64,000 nucleotides of DNA, taken from NCBI GenBank assembly GCA_016185465.1, contig JACPNO010000007.1:43619-107618 (forward strand), written 5' to 3'. Shown one piece after another: positions 1 through 10,115 of this stretch. The DNA is from Candidatus Solibacter usitatus. Its GTDB lineage: Bacteria; Acidobacteriota; Terriglobia; Bryobacterales; Bryobacteraceae. Every line of letters begins with the position of its first letter. Within the stretch, counting starts at the first letter, position 1. The notes under the pieces are model-generated. The model ran no database searches. It was not told the DNA's origin and saw only the letters and a program-made list of their open reading frames with translations. The translations under genes were made by a program, and so were the position numbers.

Positions 1-1
1 C

Positions 2-520
2 AAAGTGCAGGTGCGGCGCAGCCTGTCGAGCAAGATTCCAAGCGAACTGCTGGATGGCAATCTGGAGCTGGGCGTCATCAGCTACGATCCCGCCGACGAG
101 CGCCTGGTTTCAACCGTGCTGTTCTCCGATTCACTGGTCTTCGTCGTCTCGCCCAAGCACCGCTTTGCCAAGCGCAAGACGGTGTCCATCACCGAGCTCG
201 GCATGGAGACGTTTGTCGCCCACAACGTGGTGTCACCCTACCGCGACGTTGTGTTACGCGAATTTCAGCGCCACAAAGTCGCGCTCAATATGGATGTCGA
301 GATGCCGACCGTCGAAACCATTCGCCGCATGGTGCAGGACAATCAGGGCGTGGCGTTTCTGCCGCGCATGTGCGTCGAGCCGGAGCTCGAGCAGAAGACG
401 CTGTGCGAAGTGAAAGTACGGGAATTGCACGTGGAGCGCAAGATCCGCCTGGTGTATCCGTCACGCCGCGCGCTGAGCCACGCGGCCAAAGCGTTTCTGG
501 AAGTGGTAAAGAGCGGGTAG
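2..520 (+). CDS. LysR-family transcriptional regulator, C-terminal substrate-binding domain (5' truncated by window edge)
   Basis: ORF with LysR effector-domain features (ELGVISYDPADERLVS..VSPKHRFAKRKTVSITELGMETFVAHN..VETIRRMVQDNQGVAFLPRMCV); open to window start. Confidence 0.85.
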   Translation, partial: KVQVRRSLSSKIPSELLDGNLELGVISYDPADERLVSTVLFSDSLVFVVSPKHRFAKRKTVSITELGMETFVAHNVVSPYRDVVLREFQRHKVALNMDVEMPTVETIRRMVQDNQGVAFLPRMCVEPELEQKTLCEVKVRELHVERKIRLVYPSRRALSHAAKAFLEVVKSG

Positions 521-3133
521 CTACTCGTGGCGCAGAGTCTGCGCCGGGTCGAGACGAGCCAGGCGTAGAGCGGGAAGAATGCTCGCGGCCGCGGCCACGC
601 CCAGCAAGACGGCTCCGGCCATGATGAATGTGAATGGATCCCGCGCGCTCACTCCCCACAAGAAATGCGCCAGAACCCGCGTGATGGCGAATGCGATCGC
701 GCCGCCCAGCACCACACCGCATGCCGCCAGGCGAACTCCCGGCGCAGCCACCTGGCTCATCGCCTGCTGTAAAGTGGCCCCGAGCGCCATGCGAATGCCC
801 ATCTCGCGTGCGCGCTCCGTCACCAGGTGCGCAATCAGACCGTAAATCCCGACCGCGGCCAGAACCAGCGCCAGCGCAGCGAAAATTGCCAGTAAAGTGG
901 CCAGCATGCGCTGCGATCCCACCGCGCCGCGCCGCGCCTGATCGATGCTGCGAAAGCCGGCGATGGGCAACTGCGGGTCGAACGATTCGACAGCTCGCTG
1001 AATACCGGCGATGAGCGCGCCGCGATCGCCGCGCGCGCGAACAATCCAGCTTGGCGAAAACCAGGTGTGCATTAGCGGGAGCGTTCCGTCGCTGCTCTGC
1101 GCGACGGGAAAATAAACTGTCGGATGGTAGACCATGGGTCCCTCGGTGTCGCCCCACCCCGACTGCTGCCGGACGTCGCCCACCACGCCCACAATCTCCA
1201 AATCGTCGAGATGCCGCCCAAGTGTCTGCTGATCGCGCAAGTATCGTTTCTCAAACGCGCGATTGACTACCGCGACTTTGCGCGCCTTCGCGGAATCGGC
1301 CGCGCTGAACGTCCTCCCCTGAATCAAGGGGATGCGCAGAGTCGCGAAGAATCCCGGCGTGACGTAGACGAAATCGCTGATGCCTTCCTGTCCGGCGCCG
1401 GGGCCGTCCTTCAAGATGAATCCGCTATTCATCGCGCGATCGTAGGGGAGCGTGAGCGCGGCCGCCGCGGCCTCAACGCCGGGGATCTGAGCGATCCTCG
1501 CCAGCGTGGCGGTGAAAAGCCGATCGACTCTCTCGGCAGTCGGATAGCGTGCGTCGGCGAGCGACACCTGCGCGGTCATCACGTTTGCCGGGTCGAAACC
1601 GGGCGCAAGATTCTCGATCGCGGCCACCGTGCGGATCAGCAGCCCCGCGCCCACCAGCAACACAATGCTGAGCGCAATTTCACTGAGAACTAGTACCTGC
1701 CGCATCCAGCGCCGCGCGCCTCCGGCCACGCCGCGGCTGCCGGCATCGCTCAGCACGGAACGCACGTCGATGCGGCTGGCCTGGATTGCCGGCGCGATGC
1801 CGAACAGCACGCTAGTAAGCAGAGACATGACGAGCGCTCCCGCCAGAACGCGGCCGTCCAGATCGATGTAGCGCCAATTCGAAAAGCTTTGCTCCGTCAG
1901 GCGTTTCAAGCCTTCGAGTGCAACGTAGCCGATCGCCACGCCAAGCAATCCGCCTCCCAGAGCCAACAAAACGCTTTCCGTCAGGAATTGCCGGACGATG
2001 GCGCCGCGGCTTCCTCCCAGCGCCAGCCTCGTGCCGATCTCCCGCATGCGGCCACCAGACCGCGCCAGCAGCAGGCCCGCCACATTCACGCAACCGATCA
2101 GCAGCACCAGCCCCACCGCGCCCCACAGGAGAAATAGCCGCTCGCGAATCCAGTAGGTCTGCCCAAATTTCAGCGGCACAATCGCCAGACGCGGCTGGCT
2201 GCTCCCGAATCCGAGCTTAGCCAGGACCGGCCCGCCTAGCGCCGCCAGCTGCCCGTCGGCGGCGGCCCACGTGGCGCCTGGGCGAAGGCGCGCCACGATG
2301 GCGTAATTGATGCCGTTACCTTCTCCGGTAGTGGAGGGGCGCAACGGCGTCCAAATGTCGGCGGGAGAATCGGTGCGGAATCCGCGCGGCATAATTCCCA
2401 CGATGGTGTGAGGTTCGCCGCGGAGAGTGATTGCCCGGCCGATCACACCGGGATCTTCCTGGAAGAATCGCCGCCAGAAATCGTGGCTGAGGATCACCGC
2501 CGCCGGTCCTCCGGCCCGATCTTCATCGCTCGAAAACTCGCGTCCGATCAGCGGGGCAATTCCCAGGATGCGGAAATATCCAGTGGAAACGCGCTGTTGC
2601 TGAATGTACTCGGCGCGGCCCTGTACCGCAAAATTGGCTCCGCTCGCGCCTACGAATGGTGCTGAATCAATAAGCGATGCATGATCGCGGACGATCTCTG
2701 CCATGAGGCCGTTGGCGCCGGTGATGATGCCTTCGCGGCCCTTCGCGTCGAAGCGCACCGCTACATTGCCCAATCGCTCAGGCTCCGGGTAAGGCAGCGG
2801 CCGCAGCAAGAGCGTATCGACCACGCTGTAGACCGCGGTATTGACGCCGATGCAGAGGCCCAGCGTGGCCAGCACCGCTAGCAGGAAGCCCGGGCTGCGG
2901 CGCAGTTGGCGCAGCGCATAGCGAAAGTCGCGCGTAAGCGATTCAATCCACTGGGAGGGACGCTGGTCGCGGCATTCTTCCTTGATTTGCTCAACGCCGC
3001 CGAATTCGACGCCCACCCGGCGCCGGGCTTCCTCCGGATTCATCCCTTGGGCGATGTAGTCACGGATTTGTTGCTCAACGTGAAAGCGCAGCTCGGAATC
3101 CAGCCGCTGCTCGCTACGGCGCTTGCGGAACAT
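521..3133 (-). CDS. ABC transporter permease, MacB/FtsX-like, acidobacterial duplicated permease (ADOP) type
   Basis: 870 aa; N-terminal soluble segment (RKRRSEQRLDSELRFHVEQQIRDYIAQGMNPEEARRR), two MacB-periplasmic/FtsX halves; adjacent padR. Confidence 0.9.
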   Translation of the reverse strand: MFRKRRSEQRLDSELRFHVEQQIRDYIAQGMNPEEARRRVGVEFGGVEQIKEECRDQRPSQWIESLTRDFRYALRQLRRSPGFLLAVLATLGLCIGVNTAVYSVVDTLLLRPLPYPEPERLGNVAVRFDAKGREGIITGANGLMAEIVRDHASLIDSAPFVGASGANFAVQGRAEYIQQQRVSTGYFRILGIAPLIGREFSSDEDRAGGPAAVILSHDFWRRFFQEDPGVIGRAITLRGEPHTIVGIMPRGFRTDSPADIWTPLRPSTTGEGNGINYAIVARLRPGATWAAADGQLAALGGPVLAKLGFGSSQPRLAIVPLKFGQTYWIRERLFLLWGAVGLVLLIGCVNVAGLLLARSGGRMREIGTRLALGGSRGAIVRQFLTESVLLALGGGLLGVAIGYVALEGLKRLTEQSFSNWRYIDLDGRVLAGALVMSLLTSVLFGIAPAIQASRIDVRSVLSDAGSRGVAGGARRWMRQVLVLSEIALSIVLLVGAGLLIRTVAAIENLAPGFDPANVMTAQVSLADARYPTAERVDRLFTATLARIAQIPGVEAAAAALTLPYDRAMNSGFILKDGPGAGQEGISDFVYVTPGFFATLRIPLIQGRTFSAADSAKARKVAVVNRAFEKRYLRDQQTLGRHLDDLEIVGVVGDVRQQSGWGDTEGPMVYHPTVYFPVAQSSDGTLPLMHTWFSPSWIVRARGDRGALIAGIQRAVESFDPQLPIAGFRSIDQARRGAVGSQRMLATLLAIFAALALVLAAVGIYGLIAHLVTERAREMGIRMALGATLQQAMSQVAAPGVRLAACGVVLGGAIAFAITRVLAHFLWGVSARDPFTFIMAGAVLLGVAAAASILPALRLARLDPAQTLRHE

Positions 3134-3136
3134 GGC

Positions 3137-3472
3137 TTAACTCGCCTCCATAATCAGCGCGATCGCATCCGCCAAACGTCCCCAATTCGAAGTTTCGATT
3201 TCCAGTTGCTTGCGGCCGGCCCGGGTCAACGCGTAGAACTTCGCCTCACGCCCGCTTTCCGTTTCAGCCCATTCGGCTTTCAGCCATTTCCTGTTCTCGA
3301 GGCGGTGCAAGGCGGGGTAAAGCGAGCCCTGTTGCACTTGCAGCGCGTCTTTCGAGATTTGCTGAATCCGCTGGGAGATCCCGTAGCCGTGGATTGGGCC
3401 TAACGCCACGATCTTGAGGATCAGCATGTCGAGGGTGCCCTGCAGGAGGTCGGATTTTGGAGGAGTCGTCAT
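3137..3472 (-). CDS. PadR-family transcriptional regulator
   Basis: MTTPPKSDLLQGTLDMLILKIVALGPIHGYGISQRIQQ..LQVQQGSLYPALHRLE; ATG at 3472 preferred over TTG at 3484. Confidence 0.9.
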   Translation of the reverse strand: MTTPPKSDLLQGTLDMLILKIVALGPIHGYGISQRIQQISKDALQVQQGSLYPALHRLENRKWLKAEWAETESGREAKFYALTRAGRKQLEIETSNWGRLADAIALIMEAS

Positions 3473-3483
3473 CGTGTTCGCCA

Positions 3484-3627
3484 AGGGCGGGTTTGAAACC
3501 CGCCCCTACATCGGTCTTGCGTATCACGCGGTTTCATTGAACGCCGTGCTTACCGGCCGGATTCGTGACCGCGGCACAACGGTATTGCGTACAAATCGAG
3601 CGTAGGGGCGGGTTTCAAACCCGCCCT
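3484..3627. repeat. Repeat family B, copy B1: inverted pair of the arm AGGGCGGGTTTGAAACCCGCCCCTAC
   Basis: Left arm 3484-3509, right arm 3602-3627 as reverse complement; each arm is itself a near-perfect hairpin (GGGCGGGTTT-G-AAACCCGCCC). Confidence 0.9.
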
Positions 3628-3638
3628 CAACGCCTAGT

Positions 3639-3670
3639 CATCCTACATATACGCCTCGATATGTAGGATG
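3639..3670. promoter_or_regulatory. Candidate PadR operator: perfect 12-bp inverted repeat CATCCTACATAT-N8-ATATGTAGGATG
   Basis: Seen directly in sequence; lies upstream of padR-permease operon. Confidence 0.55.
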
Positions 3671-3682
3671 TCAAGGGGTACG

Positions 3683-3928
3683 TCAGCTGAACAGCACGCG
3701 CGCGCCCCGCCGCTTCCATTCCCCGTGGACCGCGTGAAATCCGAGCTAGAACAGGAACCCGCCCGCTAACGCCAGCGGATAGGACAGCCACGCGCTCGCT
3801 CCGCCCGGCGTCAATAGCCGTCCCGCCGCTCCGCCGGCCAAAGTGGGCGCGTGCGCCAGCAGACACCAGGCGAGCGCCGCCCGCCGCGTGGATACCGAGG
3901 CGTGCAGAATCGCCCCCAGGGCCATGCC
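3683..3928 (-). pseudogene. Remnant of a multi-pass membrane protein (possibly ZIP-like permease) with in-frame TAG
   Basis: Minus-strand reading ALGMALGAILHASVSTRRAALAWCLLAHAPTLAGGAAGRLLTPGGASAWLSYPLALAGGFLF[TAG]LGFHAVHGEWKRRGARVLFS*; no start; family assignment tentative. Confidence 0.45.
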
Positions 3929-4146
3929 GAGCGCCTGGTCTCGACCGTTTTGTTTTCCGATTCGCTGGTCTTCGTAGTCTCGCCCAAGCACCGCTTTGCC
4001 AAACGTAAGACCGTGTCCATTACCGAGCTCGGCATGGAGACGTTTGTCGCCCACAACATGGTGTCACCCTACCGCGACGTTGTGTTACGCGAGTTTCAGC
4101 GCCACAAAGTCGCGCTCAATATGGACGTCGAGATGCCGACCTTCGA
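3929..4146 (+). pseudogene. Internal fragment of a LysR regulator, duplicate of 98-315
   Basis: ERLVSTVLFSDSLVFVVSPKHRFAKRKTVSITELGMETFVAHNMVSPYRDVVLREFQRHKVALNMDVEMPT near-identical to window-start LysR; homology ends abruptly on both sides. Confidence 0.9.
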
Positions 4147-4312
4147 GCGACCAATAGCCCAAGTCCCCGGGCTCGGTGCCAACGATCTATATCCCCTGTC
4201 GCGGGCGGATGACAAATCTTGGAGAAGTCATCGTCGTGTCATCTCTGCTTCAAACCCGCCCTCCGAATAATCGGTGTTTGAGTATACCGTCCCGGGTTTA
4301 AGACTTTTGTTT

Positions 4313-4840
4313 TTAATGCCAGGCGGCGCGAAGCCTCTTGCCTGCGTAGATCACAATTGCGAGAAATATCGCCAGACTGATCGCCGTGACGACCGCACGC
4401 CGCGCGGTTGAAAGCTGGCGCACCCGGCCCGGGAAGTCGAGCGAAACCTGCAACTGCACTTGCGCCGGACCCCGCCCTTCCAAGCCATTGTCCAGGATTA
4501 CCGCGTATTCGTCTGGCTCCATCACCTGATAGCGAAGCCTGCCGCTCTTCTCAAACGACGTGGTAGCCAGTGTGGTGTGACGCCGCCCCTGTCGCATCGC
4601 CGCCAACCCCTGGCCGTTTACCAGCCCTACGCGTACTCCGGCGCCCCCCGAAAGCACCTTAAATTCACATTCCAGCGTCACGGGCGCCTGCTTGAGTACC
4701 ACGGGTGGCACGTAGCGCCAGTCCGAGGCCGGGATGGTATACACCTCGTCCATTAGAATCTGGCGCGTATCTTGGGCGGAAGCAGCTGCCAGCCACAACA
4801 GTGCAATCCAGCGCATAGCCAGCTTACGCGGGACAGGCAA
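4313..4840 (-). CDS. Hypothetical secreted/membrane-anchored protein (signal peptide, C-terminal TM)
   Basis: ORF 175 aa; hydrophobic N-terminus (MRWIALLWLAAASAQ), C-terminal TM segment. Confidence 0.6.
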   Translation of the reverse strand: MPVPRKLAMRWIALLWLAAASAQDTRQILMDEVYTIPASDWRYVPPVVLKQAPVTLECEFKVLSGGAGVRVGLVNGQGLAAMRQGRRHTTLATTSFEKSGRLRYQVMEPDEYAVILDNGLEGRGPAQVQLQVSLDFPGRVRQLSTARRAVVTAISLAIFLAIVIYAGKRLRAAWH

Positions 4841-4851
4841 AGGGGGCTAGA

Positions 4852-5784
4852 ATGGGTGACATGAACGACAGTATGGCACAGCGCGACCACGCGCTAATGC
4901 CGCTAGAGCTGCATGGCTGGCGGACGGGCGTGAACTGGCTCGCGGCCATTCTGGTGGCCCTCCTGTTCTTAGTCGCCGGTATTTGGAAGATCACCGACCC
5001 AACCGGCGCCGCGGTGCGCCTGGCGCAAGCCAAAGTCCCGGAAAACTTGAGCCTGGCGGCGGCTCTGCTGCTGGGAATTGCCGAAACTTGCGCCGGCGTC
5101 CTGGTGCTGGTTCCCCGATTCCGCCGCTGGGGCGCCTGGGCCACCGGCCTGCTGCTGTTGGTCTTCATGGTCTATATCGGTATCAATTATCAGGCCCTGC
5201 AAGGCGCCGAATGCCAGTGCTTTCCGTGGGTGAAACGCGCCGTCGGGCCCGGATTTTTCGTGGGCGACGCCCTCATGCTCCTGCTCGCCGTTTTGGCCGG
5301 CCTCTGGACCCGGCCGCCGGAGAGCAAGCGCGGCGCGGCCTTAGTACTGGCGGCAGTGAGCGTTTTCGCCGCAGTTTCCTACGGCGCAGAGGTTACCCAT
5401 GAGCGCGGTATCAAGGCGCCCGAAACCATAACCGTCGATGGCCAGCCGTTTTCCACGAAATCCGGGCGCATTTTCATCTATTTTTTCAACCCGGAATGCG
5501 TTCACTGCCTGCAAGCCGGCAGGCGCATGGCTCAGCTCCATTGGCGGGACGTGAAAATCATCGGCGTAGCCACCGAGCAGCCGCAATTTGCCGCCGATTT
5601 CCTGAAAGATACCGGACTCCAAGCCGCCATCTCGCCCGACATTCAGATTCTGAAAAAGACGTTTTCCTTTGGTGACCCGCCCGCAGCCGCCGCCATCGAG
5701 AACGGCCGCCAGAAACAGGCCATCACCCAATTTGAAGGCGATGAGCCTGCCGCCACCTTGAAGAAATTGGGATTTGTCGATTGA
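4852..5784 (+). CDS. DoxX/MauE-like membrane protein fused to a thioredoxin-fold domain
   Basis: N-terminal multi-TM (LLFLVAGIWKITDPTGAAVRLAQAKVP), C-terminal FIYFFNPECVHCLQAGRRM (CxxC) thioredoxin-like. Confidence 0.75.
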   Translation: MGDMNDSMAQRDHALMPLELHGWRTGVNWLAAILVALLFLVAGIWKITDPTGAAVRLAQAKVPENLSLAAALLLGIAETCAGVLVLVPRFRRWGAWATGLLLLVFMVYIGINYQALQGAECQCFPWVKRAVGPGFFVGDALMLLLAVLAGLWTRPPESKRGAALVLAAVSVFAAVSYGAEVTHERGIKAPETITVDGQPFSTKSGRIFIYFFNPECVHCLQAGRRMAQLHWRDVKIIGVATEQPQFAADFLKDTGLQAAISPDIQILKKTFSFGDPPAAAAIENGRQKQAITQFEGDEPAATLKKLGFVD

Positions 5785-6275
5785 CAGAGATTCCCTCCCG
5801 CCGGCCCGACATGGGCCGCATGCTGTGGATCCTGGGGACGGTAGTCTTAGGCGTGGCCGCGTTCTCGGGCCGCGATCAGATTATCGTGTTGAGCTCCTGG
5901 GCCAAAGCCGATGGCCAGGTCACCGCCAGCGAAATCATGCGCTACTTCAGCCCCAAGAGCAAGCCGGTTTATCGCCTCAGAGTGACGTTTCAATACCAGG
6001 CGGATGGCGTGCCGCACTTCGCGGTTTCCTCCTCCTCGCTCGGCTCAAGCGACCTGGCCGCCGTCACGCGCAAAGCGACCCGCTACCCTGTAGGCAGCCA
6101 CCACATGATTTATTACGATCCGAACAACCCCGTCGACATGCATTTCGACGCCGGCTACAACATCGAATACCTGGCCAAGCCGCTAATCATTGCCACGGCG
6201 GGACTGCTATTCGTAATCGCCGGAACCGTCCTTCGTGTCCTCGCGCGCCGGGCTCAACCGGCTGCGCTGCGATAG
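5781..6275 (+). CDS. DUF3592-like membrane protein
   Basis: TM-extracytoplasmic-TM layout with YRLRVTFQYQADG..YPVGSHHMIYYDPNNP. Confidence 0.65.
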   Translation: MTEIPSRRPDMGRMLWILGTVVLGVAAFSGRDQIIVLSSWAKADGQVTASEIMRYFSPKSKPVYRLRVTFQYQADGVPHFAVSSSSLGSSDLAAVTRKATRYPVGSHHMIYYDPNNPVDMHFDAGYNIEYLAKPLIIATAGLLFVIAGTVLRVLARRAQPAALR

Positions 6276-6285
6276 AATCTAACGT

Positions 6286-7962
6286 ATGCGCAAAATCGTG
6301 ATGCTGGCGGCGATGGTCGCCTCCTGCGTCCTGTGTCTGGCTCGGCAGCCGGAACGAGCCAAGCACGGCATGGTGGCCAGCGTGGAGAAACACGCCACCG
6401 ATGCCGGCGTGGCGGTGCTCGAATCCGGCGGCAACGCCGTCGATGCGGCAGTCGCCGTGGGTCTGGCGCTAGGGGTGACACATCCCGCTGCAGGCAACCT
6501 GGGCGGCGGCGGTTTCATGCTGATCCGCACCGCCGACGGCCGCACCAACTTCATCGACTTCCGCGAGCGCGCGCCCCAAAAGGCTTCGCACAACATGTAT
6601 CTCGGCCCCGATGGCAAGCCCACCGACGATAGCTGGAAGGGCTACCTGGCATCAGGGGTGCCCGGCACCGTGCGCGGCCTCGAGTTCGCCCAGAAGAAAT
6701 ACGGGAAGAAGAAATGGGCTGATCTGGTCGATCCCGCCGTGCAACTGGCGCGCAACGGCTTTCCAGTTTCCTACGGGCTTTCCCAAGGCCTGCGCTCAAA
6801 GCGCACCAGCGAGTTCCTGAGCCTTTTTCCCGAATCCAAGCGCATCTTTTTGAGAGACGGAAAATTCTACGAGCCGGGCGAGCTGCTCATCCAGCCGGAG
6901 CTCGCGCAAACGCTTGAGCGCATCCGCAATGAAGGATCGAAAGATTTCTACGAAGGCGAAACGGCGCGCTTGATTGCGGCCGACATGGCGGCTCACGGCG
7001 GCCTGATCACGCTCGACGATCTCAAGAATTACAAAGTATTCGAACGCACGCCGACGACCGGCGCCTACAAGGGATACACGATCATCGGCGCGCCGCCGCC
7101 GAGCTCAGGCGGTGTGGGCATTCAGCAAATGTTAGGCGTGCTCGAGGGCTCCGGGTATGAGAAGCACGGCGCCGGCTCGGCAGCGACGGTCCACTTCATG
7201 GCGGAAGCCATGCGCCGCTATTTCGCCGATCGCAGCGAGTACATGGGCGATCCGGAATTCTATCCCGTGCCCGTTTCCAAGCTGCTCGATCCGAAATATA
7301 TCGCCGAGCGCCGCCGCTCCATCGATCCCGCGCGCGCCACGCCCAGCTCCACCATACGCCCCGGCAAAACGCTGCTCGGGGAAAGCGACGAGACCACGCA
7401 TTATTCCATAGTCGATGCCGAGGGCAACGCCGTCGCCGTAACGTACACGCTCAACGGCAGCTACGGCAGCGGCGTGACGGTGGCCAAAATCGGCGTGCTG
7501 CTCAACAACGAGATGGACGATTTTGCCGCCAAGCCGGGCGAGTCGAATATGTACGGCCTGATTCAGGGCGAGGCCAACTCAGTTCAGCCGCGCAAAGCGC
7601 CGCTCTCTTCCATGTCGCCCACCATCGTGCTGCGCGATGGCAAGCTGTATCTGGTTGTCGGCTCGCCGGGCGGCCCGACCATCATCAACACCGTGCTTGA
7701 AGTGATCGTCAACGTGCTGGATTTCGGGATGAACATCGCCGACGCCGTCGATCAGCCGCGTTTTCATCATCAGTGGTATCCGGACCAACTCCTGGTGGAG
7801 AAGCGTTTTTCACCCGACACCATCCTCGAGCTACTCAGAACGGAAGGTCACGCCGTAAAAGTCACCAACGGCCAGGGTGAGGTGGCGGCGATTCTCGTAG
7901 ATGGCGAATGGCTCACCGGCACCGCCGATCCGCGTACTGAAGGCACCGCGAAAGGATATTGA
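6286..7962 (+). CDS. ggt: Gamma-glutamyltransferase
   Basis: HGMVASVEKHATDAGVAVLESGGNAVDAAVAVGLALGVTHPAAGNLGGGGFMLI; catalytic TTHYSIVDAEGNAVAVTYTLNGSYGSGV. Confidence 0.95.
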   Translation: MRKIVMLAAMVASCVLCLARQPERAKHGMVASVEKHATDAGVAVLESGGNAVDAAVAVGLALGVTHPAAGNLGGGGFMLIRTADGRTNFIDFRERAPQKASHNMYLGPDGKPTDDSWKGYLASGVPGTVRGLEFAQKKYGKKKWADLVDPAVQLARNGFPVSYGLSQGLRSKRTSEFLSLFPESKRIFLRDGKFYEPGELLIQPELAQTLERIRNEGSKDFYEGETARLIAADMAAHGGLITLDDLKNYKVFERTPTTGAYKGYTIIGAPPPSSGGVGIQQMLGVLEGSGYEKHGAGSAATVHFMAEAMRRYFADRSEYMGDPEFYPVPVSKLLDPKYIAERRRSIDPARATPSSTIRPGKTLLGESDETTHYSIVDAEGNAVAVTYTLNGSYGSGVTVAKIGVLLNNEMDDFAAKPGESNMYGLIQGEANSVQPRKAPLSSMSPTIVLRDGKLYLVVGSPGGPTIINTVLEVIVNVLDFGMNIADAVDQPRFHHQWYPDQLLVEKRFSPDTILELLRTEGHAVKVTNGQGEVAAILVDGEWLTGTADPRTEGTAKGY

Positions 7963-7968
7963 AAACTT

Positions 7969-8802
7969 TTGCAGCGCGTCCTTTCCACGCATCTGTTCGT
8001 CAATCACCGGTTGACCATTGCCCAGCTAAACCGTGTGCAGCAGGCCGGCATTCCAGCGGTCGAAATTTTCTGCGCCCGCCAGCATCTGGACTACTACAAT
8101 CGCGCCCAGATTTCAGAGCTGGGTCATTGGTTCCGCGAATCGGAGCTGAAGCTGCATTCGCTGCACTCGCCGATGTACAACGATGAAATCTGGGGACGCT
8201 CCGGACCGCAATCCGTGATCACGCTTACCGAGCCCATCAAATCCAAGCGCCTACCGATGGTGGATGAAGTCAAGCGGGCCATCGAAATCGCCGAGACGAT
8301 TCCATTCCGTTTCCTGATCCAGCACCTCGGCGTTTCCGGCGAAGAGTTTGACGAGCGCAAAGTGGACGCGGCCTTCGCCGCGCTCGAAGAGCTCATGATT
8401 TTCGCGCGCCAGCGCGGCGTCGAAATCCTGCTGGAGAATATCCCCAACGGCCTGTCGAGCGCCGAGCGGCTGCAGCATTTTGTCGGCGTCACCCATCTGG
8501 ATCTCAATTTCGTTTTCGATACGGGCCACGCCAACATCGCCGGCAGCGTGGAAGGCGAATTCGAAATCATGAAAGACCGCATCCGCTCCACCCACGTTCA
8601 CGACAACGACGGCCAGCAGGACAAGCACCTGTTTCCGTTCCTGGCCGAGGGCGGCACTGTGGACTGGAAGCGCACCATGGAGTTGTTCAGCGCGCATTCC
8701 AACCAATTCCCGCTGCTGCTCGAGCTGAAGGAAGTCCCGGAAATGGAGCACCCCTTGGAGCGCGCCAACGAAGTCTTCGATCGCCTGGAGGACGCACGGT
8801 GA
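7969..8802 (+). CDS. Sugar phosphate isomerase/epimerase family (TIM barrel)
   Basis: [59 protein letters not shown] start. Confidence 0.85.
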   Translation: MQRVLSTHLFVNHRLTIAQLNRVQQAGIPAVEIFCARQHLDYYNRAQISELGHWFRESELKLHSLHSPMYNDEIWGRSGPQSVITLTEPIKSKRLPMVDEVKRAIEIAETIPFRFLIQHLGVSGEEFDERKVDAAFAALEELMIFARQRGVEILLENIPNGLSSAERLQHFVGVTHLDLNFVFDTGHANIAGSVEGEFEIMKDRIRSTHVHDNDGQQDKHLFPFLAEGGTVDWKRTMELFSAHSNQFPLLLELKEVPEMEHPLERANEVFDRLEDAR

Positions 8803-10109
8803 GCGCTCCGCGCATTACCATCGCCGAAGCCGCCCGTCATGTTGGCGAAACCGTGAGCGTGCCGGGGTGGCTCTACAACATGCGCAAGTCAGGCAAGATC
8901 GTGTTTCCCCTGCTGCGCGACGGCACCGGCCTGATGCAGTGCGTGGCGGTGAAAAGCGCGCTGCCGGAAGCGGTGTTCGAAACCATCAAAGATCTCACTC
9001 AGGAATCGTCGCTCATCATGACCGGCAAGATTCGCGCCGACGAGCGCGCCGCCGGCGGCTACGAAATGGATGTGGAGTCGATCGAAGTCATCCAGCGCGT
9101 GCCCGAAAGCGATCCCTACCCGATCACTCCCAAAGAGCATGGCGTGGATTTTCTAATGGATCACCGCCACTTGTGGCTGCGCAGCCAGCATCAGCACGCC
9201 ATTGCCCGCGTGCGCCACGAAGTGATCAAGGCCGTGCGCGATTATTTCGACTCCAACGGCTTCACCCTGGTCGACACGCCCATCTTCACGCCCGCCGCGT
9301 GCGAAGGCACCACCACCCTGTTCGAAGTGAATTATTTCGACGACGATAAAGCCTACCTCACGCAATCCGGCCAGCTCTACAACGAGGCCACGGCCATGGC
9401 GTTCGGCAAGGTCTACTGCTTCGGGCCGACGTTTCGCGCCGAGAAATCCAAAACCCGCCGCCACCTCACCGAATTTTGGATGGTTGAGCCCGAAATGGCG
9501 TTTGCCACTCTCGAAGACGTCAAGCGCGTGGGCGAGGAACTGCTCATCCACACCGTGAAGCGGGTTCTGGAAAACCGCCAGCCAGAATTGAAGCTGCTAG
9601 GCCGCGACCTCAGCAAGCTCCAAGCCATACAGGCGCCGTTTCCACGCATCTCCTACGACGAAGCGGTGAAAATTCTGCAATCCAAGGGCAGCGAAATAAA
9701 GTGGGGCGGCGATTTTGGCAACACCGATGAGACGCTGTTGACACAGGATTACGATCGTCCCCTGCTTGTCGACCGCTACCCGAGCCACATCAAGGCGTTT
9801 TATTTTCAGCCGGACCTCGAACGGCCCGAAGTCGCGCTGGCCGTCGATGTGCTGGCCCCGGAGGGCCACGGCGAAATTATCGGCGGCGGCCAGCGCGTTC
9901 ACGATCCCGACTTGCTGCTGAAGCGCATTCAAGACGAGGGGCTTCCCATGGATGCTTTCCAGTGGTACATCGATCTGCGCAAATACGGCACCGTGCCGCA
10001 CGGCGGTTTCGGCATGGGCATCGAGCGCTGCGTCGGATGGATTTGCGGCATCGAGCATGTGCGCGAGACTATCGCGTTTCCGCGCATGCTGTACCGGCTG
10101 CGTCCCTGA
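8799..10109 (+). CDS. asnS: Asparaginyl-tRNA synthetase
   Basis: OB-fold plus class II core ([62 protein letters not shown]). Confidence 0.92.
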   Translation: MSAPRITIAEAARHVGETVSVPGWLYNMRKSGKIVFPLLRDGTGLMQCVAVKSALPEAVFETIKDLTQESSLIMTGKIRADERAAGGYEMDVESIEVIQRVPESDPYPITPKEHGVDFLMDHRHLWLRSQHQHAIARVRHEVIKAVRDYFDSNGFTLVDTPIFTPAACEGTTTLFEVNYFDDDKAYLTQSGQLYNEATAMAFGKVYCFGPTFRAEKSKTRRHLTEFWMVEPEMAFATLEDVKRVGEELLIHTVKRVLENRQPELKLLGRDLSKLQAIQAPFPRISYDEAVKILQSKGSEIKWGGDFGNTDETLLTQDYDRPLLVDRYPSHIKAFYFQPDLERPEVALAVDVLAPEGHGEIIGGGQRVHDPDLLLKRIQDEGLPMDAFQWYIDLRKYGTVPHGGFGMGIERCVGWICGIEHVRETIAFPRMLYRLRP

Positions 10110-10115
10110 GCGGCC

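Noticed and set aside
3851-4270. 139-aa ORF containing LysR-like sequence as a functional gene
   Set aside because: Start and end segments are non-homologous, lacks DNA-binding domain and most of the effector domain; treated as pseudogene fragment.
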